A DNA stretch of 64,000 bases from Hypoxylon rubiginosum (taxonomy: Eukaryota; Ascomycota; Sordariomycetes; Xylariales; Hypoxylaceae). Positions 45,706 to 57,186 of the stretch are shown here, one piece after another. The stretch is from contig CADCXA010000026.1 of NCBI GenBank assembly GCA_902806565.1, forward strand, positions 1 through 64,000, in the 5' to 3' direction. The stretch's first letter is position 1; the number at the start of each line of letters is the position of its first letter. The notes under the pieces are model-generated. The model was given only the letters and a program-made list of their open reading frames with translations, searched no databases and was not told where the DNA came from. A program made the translations under genes and the position numbers.

Positions 45706-47079
45706 TCAAAGTTGTCTTGGCTTGACCCTAACCTGGAAGCCCACCGGCCTCAAGTTGAACCACCCATCCTGCTCCAATTTGTAACTCGGATCAACCATCT
45801 CGAAGTCGACCTCCCTAATCAGCTTCGCCAATGTCGTCATGCTCCACTGCCAGGCCCAGTGCTTCCCGATACATTCCCTCTTCCCGTTACCGAACGACTT
45901 CTTGACTCCTGGAGGTAAATCATTAAATGCCTCGCCCATCATACGCTCGGGCTTGAAGGCAAATGGCTCGTCGAAGACCGTCGGATCCCTGTTTACGCCA
46001 GCGAGGACGAGGATCACGGCTTGGTTGTGTGCGATTTGGTACTTCCCGCCGGCGAGCAGGACGGGAGCTTTGCTGTCGCTCGGTATCGGCTCGATGTTGA
46101 AGCCCGGCGCCGCGAACGAGAGCCGCAGCGACTCGCGGACGATGCCCTCGATGTACTTCAGCTGTGCTAGATGCGTATGACTAATTTCGCCGGTACCGAT
46201 GACGGAGTCGAGTTCTTGACGGGCCTTCTCAATGACGCTCGGGTTCTTAAGGAGCAGGTATATGGCGGTGCTGATCAGCGCCGGAGCCGTGCTGCTGCCG
46301 ATCGGCATGGAGACGATCTCGTCGATGACTTGCGAGTCGGTTAGGGCCTTGCCGGTCTCTGGGTCTTTAGCGTTCATCATCGCAGCAAGTAGGTCTTCAC
46401 GATCTGTCGGGTTTGCCTTGCGGTAATCCACCATCTCTTGCGCCCATGTTCGCATTACATTGGTGGCTTTAGTAAGCTTGCCCCCGTACACCAGCCAGTT
46501 GAGAAATCCGGGCCGGGTAGGCCGCTTCATAGCTTCGGATGTCGAGTCCTCCATACCCTTGATCATCGGATGCTCGGGTCCAGAAATACAATTCAGCTTC
46601 TTTCCGAAGAGAGTCAGCGTCGTCGCTTCGAGGTTCAATCTGTTCAGTTCTCCGATAGCAGACACCTCATTCTTCCGGCCCAAACCTTTCCACTTCTCGA
46701 TGAGCTCGGCGGCGCAGTCCTGCATCTCGGTGAAGTGTTCCGAGAGCGATTGAGGAGAGAGCTTTGGCGCCATAATACGATGAGCGACGCCCCAGTTGGC
46801 CTCGTGGTCGAAGGCCGTGAATAAGGCATCGTGTACCGCATACCGAATCTCGACAATCGGGCCGCCCACGTATTTCCGGAACCGCTTCTCGTCGCACAGC
46901 TCCTCGGCGAGTGCCGCGCCGGCTACGAAGACGATGGTCTGGCCCAGAACCTTTATCTGGAATATCTCGCCATACTTCTCCGAGAGCTTCCGTAGCGATT
47001 CCCACGTGTTGTTAGGATCGACATCGAAGATGTTGCCAATGAGAGGCACGCCGGGGGGCTGCGGGATCGCGACTGACAT
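45706..47079 (-). CDS. Soluble cytochrome P450, CYP505/CYP540-like heme domain without reductase
   Basis: A single exon encodes 457 aa, start MSVAIPQPPGVPLIGNIFDV. The N-terminus has no membrane anchor and resembles the heme domain of the self-sufficient CYP505 (P450foxy) enzymes, including FDHEANWGVAHRIMAP at about 90-105. The protein stops after the heme domain, so no fused reductase is present; single-domain relatives are known as CYP540. Conserved parts: E-x-x-R at 316-319, P-E-R at 377-379, and the heme loop FGNGKRECIG with Cys403. Odd: the I-helix, normally A-G-x-E/D-T-T, reads P-I-G-S-S-T (259-264), so the acidic residue used in oxygen activation is Ser263. It could use substrate-assisted protonation, catalyse a non-oxygenase reaction or be inactive. 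Family relatives hydroxylate fatty acids, but the substrate here is unknown. Confidence 0.88.
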   Translation of the reverse strand: MSVAIPQPPGVPLIGNIFDVDPNNTWESLRKLSEKYGEIFQIKVLGQTIVFVAGAALAEELCDEKRFRKYVGGPIVEIRYAVHDALFTAFDHEANWGVAHRIMAPKLSPQSLSEHFTEMQDCAAELIEKWKGLGRKNEVSAIGELNRLNLEATTLTLFGKKLNCISGPEHPMIKGMEDSTSEAMKRPTRPGFLNWLVYGGKLTKATNVMRTWAQEMVDYRKANPTDREDLLAAMMNAKDPETGKALTDSQVIDEIVSMPIGSSTAPALISTAIYLLLKNPSVIEKARQELDSVIGTGEISHTHLAQLKYIEGIVRESLRLSFAAPGFNIEPIPSDSKAPVLLAGGKYQIAHNQAVILVLAGVNRDPTVFDEPFAFKPERMMGEAFNDLPPGVKKSFGNGKRECIGKHWAWQWSMTTLAKLIREVDFEMVDPSYKLEQDGWFNLRPVGFQVRVKPRQL

Positions 47080-50000
47080 AGTTCCTGCGGATTAGAGAGT
47101 AAATCGTGGAAAGAAAAAACAGGTACTGACTTAGATATTTGGTGGCTGTCCATTAATATTATAGGTTCTTACAGACGAGCAGTCACGTCTCACCGCAACT
47201 GCATATACGCCCTCTACGTCACATGTTCTATGTAGGGTGCCGCCTCGAGTTCTCCTGGCCAACTCATCGTGCAGAAGCTGGGTAACGGAGCACGAGATTA
47301 TCATAGGTCTATCAAGGACTGGTCACGGCTAGTGAACCCAGTTTCAGCAACGCGAGTTCTAGTCCACTCTCTCCCTTCTGTTGTTAGACAACAGAGCGGA
47401 GATCAAATAACTCCTTTAACGTTTTGACCAGGATTTACGGCGAAATGTTATGAGAGAGGCGCTTTTCTTTTTTTCCCCTTTCTTTTTCGCTGTGGGGATT
47501 GTCTGATATTGAGCCGTCTTGGGAAGAAACCCGACGTTGTGGCTTGCGCAAGGGTGCCGATCATGAGGGGACTATCGGGACCAAGCTGCAAGCGCACATT
47601 TCTTGCAATCCTTGGCCACGGATTGACGAGTTGTGGGAGCCTATCACGAAGGCGCTATTCTAATGTATCGTTTCCAAGATGTGCAGGATGTGACACGGCG
47701 GGCACGTTTCCGCTCTAGTTGCCGGAAGTACCCCTTCAAAGCATTGGTGCAATGATAACATTCATAATTACCATTGTCGTACAATTCCTGCCCTCGAAGC
47801 TCTCCGATCGTCTTGCATATAGTGTACAGTTCCATAGTAAACTCATTTCGGTATCTTCAACCTACAGCACTTGCAGGAAGATAGCATTAGGCTTAAGCTT
47901 GCTATACTGCTGGTACTCGCAAGAAGGGCTGCATCCCACTAGCTTGTCAACAGGTATAAGGAGGTCGAAGTAGACCTGTCCGCGCACCTACCAACGCTTC
48001 GTGTCTAACGTCAACTGCTGCAAACCTGCAGAGTAGATAGCATGGGTATGTTAGGATAGACTGCACGCCCAGTTGACATACAAGTGCAGACGGGCTAGAT
48101 TTTATCATGCCAGTGCGGACGCGGGCAACGTAGCTAGAGACGCGATGGCTGCGCTGGGCGAACTAGATTTGGTGACACTTCTGATCGTCCCAGTATGCAC
48201 GTGCCGCGAAGCATCGGGATCTTTCTGGCAGTTATAATGGCTGCCTTTTACGACGACCAGTACCTAGGTAAGCACAAGTCTCACATACCAGCTCTTGTGC
48301 TTAGTGCACACGGTGACGGAATTAGACGAGTCCGTCCCGCTGGACGACTGGGCGGCGCCGGACTTGAGCTTGCCGCTTTCCGTCCTCGGCTTTGCGCACT
48401 ACAAGGCCGCCTCGAGCAGCCGGCTCGTCCAGCTCGTCGTACCCTCTAATTACCGGAGTAGCCGACTTCGATGTCCTGCGACTTGCACCGGGTAGTCGTC
48501 CGGAAGTCCATGGCCGAGCCCGGGTTCTCCTAGTTGCTATATTCGATCCCTATCTCTATCTAGGTAGCCAGGATTCGGCTCTGCGGAAACGCGTCGTGTT
48601 GGCCTGCTTTCGGCACTAAAGAGGGGGGTTTTCCTTTTAGTTGCTAGTGATCACCGTTGTGTCCCGTAGCACAAGCGTCACCATCGACTTGGTGTTTACT
48701 TATCGGAATCTCGTAGCCAAAGGATCATCACCGCAGCCAGGCAGTTTACCACGGATTCATGATTTTGTTACTGCCAACCTCATCGATAATTCCTCGTATG
48801 GCCTCTTCATCTATGTGAAGTCTTTTTTGGCACCGTGGTCGTTAATGACGCACAGGCTAACAATTACCTCGCACCAGATGCTACCCTCACCCAACTCATC
48901 TCTTCAGCGCCGCGTCGCCACCACCGCTGATGAATGTCGGAGTCACAAGAGAGCTGCTACGTGATACCTCGCAATAGTCCTATGGACTGAATTCTACACG
49001 ACTTGCCATGTAAGTGAAGCTAGGGTTACTGCTTAACTTCCGAGAGCCCGGTTCTTTCTTGAAGGGTAGCTTCGCCGACTAGCCTAACCCAACACCCCTG
49101 AAAAGCTACAACTGGTAGCTGTGAAGCCAATTTATTGTTTGTATCAACGTTCTAACGACTGGTTTGAAGTTCTATACACGTAATTAGCAGGCGTTATCTT
49201 GCAGTGTGCTAGGAGCTTCAACATAGTCTGCGTGGATAGCTCTTGAAGGGTTTAAATTTGGTAGATGATACCAAAGTATCAGCACTCTCTGCTTACCTCT
49301 TAAATTATATCTTCCTCAAACTTCTTTGGGACAACCGATATGATAGTTATGGGGATCTTAATGACCATAAGGTGGGTCTGATGTTGCAATAATTTCCTTG
49401 ATGTTGCGATGACTATCAAATCCCTAACCTACGATTCTCCATTCAAAGCAGGACTGTCGAAATTAACAATGAGATTATCATTATCTACTAGTTCTCTATT
49501 TAATATTGTTATTACCTGATTTATTTAGACGCGCCCACTGATCGAGATGCAATCAGAACCGTCCGGTGAACCTCGGAATGTGTGTCGTCACATCGAACAT
49601 GGATTGCAACATTACGCGTAAGCCGCCTGAAAGTCTCCATTAATAGACTCAAAGGACTCACAGAACTGTTAGATGGTAGTTTGATTTACAGCCCATAACC
49701 ACGATGTCTCTTGATCTGGATTGGAAGGTCTGCTCTCTGCATTCGGGGCTGACCGAGTCATAGCAATAATTGAATTGTGATGCAATCGATGTACGTTCAA
49801 TATATCATGTCTCTTCATCTGAAACGTGATAATGCTTAATTCTACGACGCCTAAGGTCTAGCACCAATGAATTGGACTTGTACAGAGCGGGATTAACACG
49901 GCCTCATTTGCGGTTACGCGGCCCCTGGTTTCAACTTCTGGTATTATTAGAAGGATACTCAAATCTGACATGTCCATAGACCGTTCACAACTCTTTCCGC

Positions 50001-50733
50001 TGATGGTTTAAGTCTTCGTCATCTAATAAGTTCGGTGCCAAATTTTATCACTTGCCGCGTAATGGCGCTTGACTCAAGTTTCAGATTCGGTGCTTCTTAG
50101 CCGTAAAATATGTGAAAATATGGAGACTCCACCGACCCGGTCCGCTGGTCAAGGGTGTCTGGTAAAACGCTCTCGCGCTAGGAAGACGACAACGATATCG
50201 CCGTGGGACTGGTTCGTCTCCGTTGTGGCTTTGCAAACCGGGCATAGATGCACTGGCGTAGATGAATTCCAAAAATGGGCGAGAAACTCGTGCGCGTACG
50301 CAGCCTCTCTCTAAGACGATTGTTTGAGGCGTGATACAGGTGCATATTGGACTGTTAAACTGGGCCTCTTCTAATAGACTTGCGGGTTTTTCTTGCAAGT
50401 GCATCTGGGTTAGGGATACTGCCTCGTTTGACTGTAAACGTAAGCAACGGAGTAGGTCCCACGACCCATAGGAAAAAGGGGGAAGTGAAGAACGGTAGAG
50501 TGTTTATTGATATGTATAGAAGACCTCATATCCAAGAACCCCGTTATTAACTTGAAGTTAACTCTGGTCGTATTACTACACTCGTTCATAAGAATATACC
50601 AAACGCCGCTCCTACTCTTCACTAGACTTTGATATTACCTATTTCTTTACTTTGATACCCCTGACACGTTATCTTCTATTCCCATACAGACCAAGCTATA
50701 AATACACCATATTGAACGAATATTGCAAGCAAA
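47080..50733. other. 3.65-kb stretch without a recognisable gene
   Basis: Divergent promoters of the P450 (left) and sulfotransferase (right) are expected here, but the distance is large for this island. A plus frame at 48,295-48,495 (with SVPLDDWAAPDLSLPLSVLG) looks protein-like but has no identifiable family and is short. About 49,000-50,050 is somewhat AT-richer with no ORF. It may contain a lost gene; I cannot support one. Confidence 0.5.
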
Positions 50734-51680
50734 ATGGCCTACGCTTCAAAATACACATCAAAGCCGATTACAGACGTCTTTACAAGCGACACAGACATCG
50801 ATCGAAGACAATGTACTCGAACAGTCCCGATGAAAGTCCTCCTTCTTGGATGTGGACGGACAGGAACGGCCTGTAAGAATACCCCGGGTCTACAACCGTC
50901 AATTGGAAATCAAGTAGACAAGATTACTAACCGTGGACTTTTACTCATGTAGCTATGAGAGCAGCAATGAAACAGCTCGGATACATTGACACATACCACA
51001 TGATGAACTGCTCCATCGAGAACCCGCCCGACGCGCTGCTCTGGATGGACGCGCTGCGGGCCAAGTACGACGGCGTGGGGGAGCCGTTCACGCGGAAGGA
51101 CTGGGACAAGCTGCTGGGCGGCTCGCAGGCCGTGTGCGACTGGCCGGCGTGCGCGTTCGCCAAGGAGCTGATCGAGGCGTACCCGGAGGCTAAGGTGGTG
51201 ATGACGGGGCGCGACGTTGACTCGTGGCACGCGTCGACGATGCGCACCGTCTACTGGCGCGCCACCGACCCGGAGCTGCGCGCGCTGTCGCACCTTAGCT
51301 GGGCCGCCGGCATGTACTACCCGATGCTCAAGAAGTTCTTCAACACCTTCTTCGAGGGCGACTTCCCGAACCGGGGGAAGGAGGTCTTCACGCGCCACTA
51401 CGAGGAGGTCCGCAATATGGTGCCGAAGGAGAAGCTGCTCGACTACCGCGTCACCGACGGCTGGGGGCCGCTCTGCGAGTTCCTCGGCGATCCCGTGCCC
51501 AAGGACTGCCCTTTTCCTAATGTAAACGATAACAGGGACTTCGTCACCCGCTCGAAAAGGAGGAACAGGCGCCAGATGTTCAATGTGGCTGCGCAGGTGG
51601 CCGCGCAGATCTTGGAGATACTTGTTCTGGTCGGCATTACGCTGTACCTGGTCTTCTACGTCCAGTGGAACTTGTTTTGA
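50734..51680 (+). CDS. P-loop sulfotransferase-family protein with C-terminal membrane helix
   Basis: Two exons (50,734-50,872 and 50,953-51,680; GTAAGA...TAG) give 288 aa. The fold is that of the fungal sulfotransferase-like family (Pfam sulfotransfer_4 type). VLLLGCGRTGTASM at residues 35-48 is the nucleotide (PAPS) phosphate-binding loop and is assembled across the intron. Later come DWPACAFAKELIEAYPEAKVVMTGRDVDSWHAS (the second PAPS-binding strand with R) and FTRHYEEVRNMVP. The last 25 residues, ILEILVLVGITLYLVFYVQ, form a single membrane helix, so the enzyme is probably tail-anchored. A second in-frame ATG at 50,830 would start just before the P-loop. Members of this family are often annotated as epimerases or hypothetical; the substrate is unknown. 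It is convergent with an arylsulfotransferase-family gene about 380 bp away. Confidence 0.85.
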
Positions 51681-52060
51681 GGTCTTGGCTTGGAGAAAAG
51701 GAGGCCTTCATAGAATCTGTTGTTTTGGATAGGGGAGTCTTGGCATTGAATTTACGGATGCGGTTCTTGTAGAAGTACATATTTACTCATAGCTTAGAAA
51801 ATGGCGCTCTCGAGTCAATTCAGAATATTATATGTTAAAATTTACATGTTCTTGAAACTGTGGAACAAGACGTACTACCTTCATTGTGTCTCAAAGTGGG
51901 AATGGCAATGTTTTTGCCGCAACCTGGAATGGGGCTTTTAGCCCCTTTTTCATGCAGAAGACATCGAAGGATGGTTGTAGTGTGTTCGGAAAGTCACCGG
52001 AATTATGCAGCTCGAGTAAAAAATGAACATAATAAAATCAATAGTCTATGTTAGGTAGTT

Positions 52061-53897
52061 TTAATTTGGCTTAGTTGGTAACTGCCAATAAACCGGTGAC
52101 CGCTTGTTCCACGTTGAAATTCCCATCCGCAAAAGTATCCCTACAACCAGAAGACCGCCCATTCCCATCGCTATTCGGGTCATCGAAATATCATTATTTG
52201 TAAAACTAAAGCTTTCAGTAGAGGTGAGCTGTAACGAGTTAGCAAAAAGATGATCATCAAAAGGGGGCGAACTGGGTGCAAATCTCACCTGATCCACGGA
52301 TAGTATGTTGATAGGTGTGCTAACACCAAGCATGTGTCCTTCAGAGTGCACAGCAACCGCTCGGAGGTACTTTGGATAGGAAGTGTGTAGGCCGAAGGAG
52401 GTTTCGAAGCTTGTCCTCTTCGTGCGACTTAGCTCTTTCCAGTGCTCGTCGGTAGACGTGATATTATCCGAACCCTGCAAAACCCACTTAGACACCTCGG
52501 TCGCTCCGTTCCAGCTCACGTAGAAGTTCCAGTTTCTCGAGCTATTTCTTCGGATGGCAGTGGAGGGGGTCGTCGTTGGGTACCCGTGCCACTCGTACTT
52601 GTAGACTCGGTACGACTGGACTCCTCCCGTCCCGAACTTGCTCTCCGGTCCGAAATGCGTATCGCAGAGAACTTCGCCGCTGCTTGCGTATTCGGTAAAG
52701 GCTGCGCTGTTGCCGTAGCCTAAGACGACATTGCCGTTGGGCAACGTTTGGAAAGACCCCTGAGAGAGGCCGTGGATCTTGTGCGGGTTGAAGTATTCGG
52801 TCACCACCTCTGCTGTCATGGTCTTCTCGTTAACCTTAACTTTAAGTCCGCGGGTAGGGGCAATGTTGGGATGGCCGTCGTCTACACCATTATCAAAGAG
52901 GGTGATGGTGTCGTTGCTTGACCACCGTGCATCGTGCTGGTAAGCGAAATTCGTCGCAGCACCGTCCGAGAGATCTCGGAACATGTTCCTCTTGCCACCA
53001 AGGATCCATATCACTTCCCCAGTTTTGCCGTTTATGTATGTAAGACTGTGCATGTATCGGCTCGAGGTGAGGTAGTTGCCTCTGGCGTCTTTGTCGATAC
53101 TGTTCATGTGGAAGAAGTCGTATGCGCGGTCGCCTTCTCCTTCGCTACCGATATCTCGATAGCTGTCAGTCAACCGCCAGTGTTCCAATGCGCTCCACTG
53201 GAACAAGGCGAGCCCTGTTTCGAGGTCGACCTCTTGTATCAAGCAGTCCCACACCGGACCTATATGATTCTTTCCCGCCTCTTTGAGGTCGTGCTGAACG
53301 ATTTCGTATACTGTAATTAGAGCAGTCCCGGCCTCGGTGATCCGGAAATCATGCAAGTCTGCATCCAGTCCGTAGGCTGCCCTAACTTCTTTAAATACGT
53401 TGTAAGATTTGTCCAACTAATTCTCGTTAAACTTATGACTCCGTATCGATCAGTTATAGTGTCAGGTAGATTAGGTATCTTACCATGAAGATGGTCCCTG
53501 CACCGTGGCCGCCGACGGCATCGTTCCCCCCCCAGAAAGTCAAGTATTTCTCCCCTCTATACTCCTGGGCCATTAGGTTATAAATCTGCTGCCCATGCCA
53601 ACCCGAGGTCCATATTAAGTCGCCATTGCTGTCGACGATGGTGGCCTGCGCCTCATTTGTTGCGCCGCCTCGAGGCGTGAAGAGAGTATATAGAGATGAC
53701 TCGCACGCTCTACTTGACTGGACCATATCAAGCTTCGGCACCTCCAGCTCTTCAGCGGACTTGAATACCGTTAGAGGGTGTGCCCCATAGGCGTTATGTT
53801 CATAGCCAAAGTCGTAGGAACTCCCGGTGGGGAACCCATTGACGGCGCCGATGGCGACAAGAAAGAAGGCCCCTGACAACCGCACCATCATCATCAT
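52061..53897 (-). CDS. Secreted arylsulfotransferase-family protein (ASST-like)
   Basis: Exons on the minus strand: 53,484-53,897, 52,289-53,416 and 52,061-52,228, giving 569 aa. The start is the first ATG of a run of four Met (MMMMVRLSGAFFLVAIGAVNG), a signal peptide. The body matches the fungal arylsulfotransferase family (Pfam Arylsulfotran_2 type): a beta-propeller pattern with DSNGDLIWTSGW, YLTFWGGN, LHDFRITEAGTALITVY, GPVWDCLIQEVDLETG, FFHMNSIDKDARGNYLTSSRY, GEVIWILGGKRNMF, FAYQHDARW and FDNGVDDGHP, with His/Asp motifs at the blade ends. Near the C-terminus is a hydrophobic helix (IAMGMGGLLVVGILL), so the enzyme may be membrane-attached on the outside. The last intron (52,229-52,288) is 60 nt, stop-free and in frame, with GTGAGA donor, CTAAC branch site and CAG acceptor; it could be taken for 20 codons. 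These proteins are predicted to move sulfate between phenols; the biological substrate is unknown. Confidence 0.85.
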
Positions 53898-54739
53898 AGT
53901 GTTGACAGACAACGTTTAGTTGAGAAAGGTACACAGGGTAGGGTTTTAAAAGAGTGTAATTATGTTTGGTACCGAATAGCAGGATCCGCGGGGATATCCT
54001 ACATAAAGAAGACTGCTTAAACCCATCTAAAACAGGTCAACTCCTATCACGGTCCATGCTACGTATAACGATACGCACATTGATCTCATTCCACTTGGGT
54101 TTGGGGCCAATCATTTTCAGGGGCTATTTTAGGAAATCGCCTACCATCGAAGCATTTCTCTGGCAGCTGAATAAGATTGTTTCAAGATATTTGCTGACGA
54201 TGAATGTGTCTGGGGCTTGGGAGTACGTAGGTCGGCAAAGTGACAGTCCCCACCGTGCCATTCTAGCATTGTCCTGACACGCGGCCTGGTAAGATCTTTT
54301 TCCAGACTAGGCGCCGGCTCCATGCCCACCTTTCTTGCCACTACCAATCCCCGGTTGGGATAGTGCTTCATAAGTCGTCGCGCCGTTAATGACCGCTGGT
54401 GGACAGGCTGCGTTGCGATTTCAAAAGAGTATGCGATACTTACGCAGCCCCGAGAGCGCAGCCACGAAGTCGGCGATAGCTGTGGGTGGCACGTCGTAAG
54501 TAGTTCAAGCAGCTCGCATGGATATCGGTTCATCGGAGGCCTTTCCGTCTATTGCCTGCTTGTTTCTTTTCTATTCTGACTTTCTGTTCTTGATTGTACT
54601 TGTTCTTAATAATGAAATGATCTGATGCCGCTCCTTATTTCCCTTTAATCATTGCCTTTCTTCTAGTCCTTCTTTTAGTCTTATTCTACCATTCAACCCG
54701 CGGATTATCTTCTTTTAATACGTCTGGCTCTGTATAACC
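53898..54739. other. Divergent promoter region of ASST-like gene and MFS transporter
   Basis: About 0.84 kb separate the two start codons. No conserved site is recognised. Short ORFs on both strands are not supported. Confidence 0.55.
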
Positions 54740-56659
54740 ATGGAGAAGCGAGCAATGCAGATGCGACATGCCAGAACAACGTCGTTAAACCTGACAACTG
54801 CTGAGAAGCGACTGCCGCAGGAGGATTCTGATCATGAAAGCGACAGTAGCGATGCCGAGTCACTCAAGTCCAAAGGCGAGCCCACGAACTCGACGTGGAT
54901 GTCACTCCCTCGGAAGGACCAGTTATTAATTCTTTTCCTCTCCCGCCTGGTCGACTTCTTGCAAGTGGCTTCTCTACAGGCCTACGTCTTCTTCCAACTG
55001 AAAAGTCTCGACGCATCGTTATCCGACGCCCAGGTCTCGAACCAAGCGGGCATGTTACAGGGTGCCTTCACCGGCGCACAGATCTTGACTGCGTTCCTCT
55101 GGGGCAAAGCTGCCGACGCCAGCTGGTGCGGTCGTAAGCGTGTTCTCCTTATTGGACTCCTCGGAACGGCCATATCGTGTATAGGATATGGATTTGCGAC
55201 CAGCTTCGCCTGGGCCGTATTTTGGCGCGCTGCTGGGGGCGGTATCAATGGCACCGTTGGTATAATGTAAGTTGATGATTGATTCGGCTCCTCCGTTCCA
55301 TCGAGCTCATAGCGCATCGATTAATATTATGTAGACGAACTATGATCGCGGAGATCACGGTAGAAAGAAAACATCAGTCGAGAGCATTCTTGATATTGCC
55401 TATTAGCTTTAGTGCAGCCAACGCACTTGGACCTTGTAAGTTCTACCCGATCTCGAGAACTCAGTCGAACGGGGTTTAACGCCTCAAATAGTAATGGGCG
55501 GTTTGCTGGCAGACCCTACGATGACTCTCCCGAGCCTCTTCGGCGAGGGCGCCATCTGGGAATTTGGTTGGATTGAGAAATTCCCCTACGCACTTCCTAG
55601 TATCCTCAATGCCACCATGTTGATAATTACGGCATTGATCGCTTTTCTTGCTCTTGAAGAGGTAGGCTACCCATGATTAATGGATTATTCGTTATAGGCT
55701 GACTGTTTTAGACGTCGATTAAGAGAAAAGGGCAAGGTGACATGGGCTTGCATCTTGCCACCAAGATAAAGGGGCTTCTGTTCCGAAAGTCCGCTACACA
55801 GAACATGTACTTGAAACTTCAGACCTGGGATTCCCAGGGCAGGTTTGGGCAGGACGAGGAAAACGACGAAGAGCTACCGATTGCGGCCTTGCAGCAACCC
55901 AAGGAAACCAAGCGCACACTGCCATTCCGTCGCGTCTGGACACGAAACGTCATCTTCACCCTTACCACCGAGGCATTCTTCGACTTCCAGCTCGGCGCTT
56001 TCACCAATTTGTGGACGCTCTTCCTATCGACGCCCCGCGCCTCTGTGGAGGAGGCAGCGCATCGTTCGCTTCCGTGGTTATTCACGGGCGGTCTGGGCAT
56101 GCCCGCGGCGACGGTGGGCGTCGCCACCGCTCTCCTTGGAATCCTGGGCATTATTCTCCAGATCTTCCTCTACCCCCCGGTGCATGCGCGTCTAGGCACA
56201 TTGCGGGGCTTCAGGTGGTTTATGCCCCTGTTTCCGGTTGCGTACTTCCTCGCACCATACCTCGCCGTCCTGCCCTCCACTTCCGAGACTCCCGAGGCTG
56301 CATCAGGTCCCATAGTTTGGATCTACATGGTAGTTGTTCAGTTCCTGTCGGTCATGGCGCGCACTATTACGCTACCGGCCAGCATCATACTGCTGAACAA
56401 CTGCAGCCCACACCCAAGCGTGCTGGGCCTTGTCCACGGCCTCGGACAAAGTGTCTCGGCCGGGTTCCGGACGGTCGGTCCTATTGTCGGCGGATGGTGG
56501 TATGGTACGAGCTTAGAGAAGGGAATGGTAGGCGCCAGCTGGTGGGCTGTAGCGTTCGTTTCCGCTCTGGGCTGTGCCGCGGCGATGCTCATTTACGAAG
56601 GGAGTGGCCATGAAATATTCCTTGAAGATGAGGAGGATGAGAAGCTTTTAGAGGCGTAG
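54740..56659 (+). CDS. Major facilitator superfamily transporter
   Basis: Four exons: 54,740-55,266, 55,335-55,435, 55,492-55,661 and 55,712-56,659, giving 581 aa. The N-terminal 55 residues are soluble, Ser/Asp/Glu-rich (HESDSSDAES). Transmembrane helices begin at about residue 62 with DQLLILFLSRLVDFLQVASLQAYVFFQL. Between helices 2 and 3 is GKAADASWCGRKRVLLIGLLG, the MFS loop signature (G-x-x-x-D-x-x-G-R-K/R-x type). Later RAAGGGINGTVGI(I)RTMIAEI spans the first intron, as in the fungal YCR023C/ZIFL-like group. A long cytosolic loop with EENDEELP separates the two six-helix halves. The C-terminus is acidic (EDEEDEKLLEA). Substrate not predictable. It lies in the accessory cluster with P450 and sulfotransferase genes and may export a product or import a nutrient. 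Confidence 0.9.
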
Positions 56660-57186
56660 ATGGTGTTTTCTCGGCTATTTGTAACGGGCCTTATACCCAA
56701 TGGATGATTCACGAATTAAACAAACATTCTTAACCTTATGCGGTCAGTGCGGTATGCAACCCAGTCGTCGGAGGACCTGATCGGCGCTCAGACGATTTCG
56801 CCTTGTCTTGGCTTACAGACGCAACCAGTGGCGCTAGACAAGAGTTTCCTAATCGGGACTCAGCCGGCAACTCGATTGGAGCGCGTGTAAGTGAGACCGG
56901 GTTCTCCGCATATCACGCTCGTAAATGCCGAATCGAGGCGTGCGGAGTCAGGGGTATCACGTCAGACCAAGTTTACCGTAGCATCGCCATCAATGCTGTC
57001 GATGTCAGCGGTCTAATTTTTCCGGCCACTCATCAGCAGGAAAGAAACTTCAGCTCGTCGATCTGCTGAATTTAAATATCGCTGAGCGTCCGTCTACGAT
57101 TTTCTCTGTGCCTATGTGTGGAAGAGAAACATCGTCGCGTAGTCAGCTCCAAAGGCAACGCAAGTCAAAATACTCCAACTGACATA
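56660..57186. other. Intergenic region upstream of the GH43-like gene
   Basis: 0.53 kb; no gene or notable repeat. Confidence 0.6.

Noticed and set aside
48195..48619. Overlapping ORFs of 66-84 codons
   Set aside because: They read the same GC-rich bases in three frames; none shows a signature, and no continuous exon model could be built.
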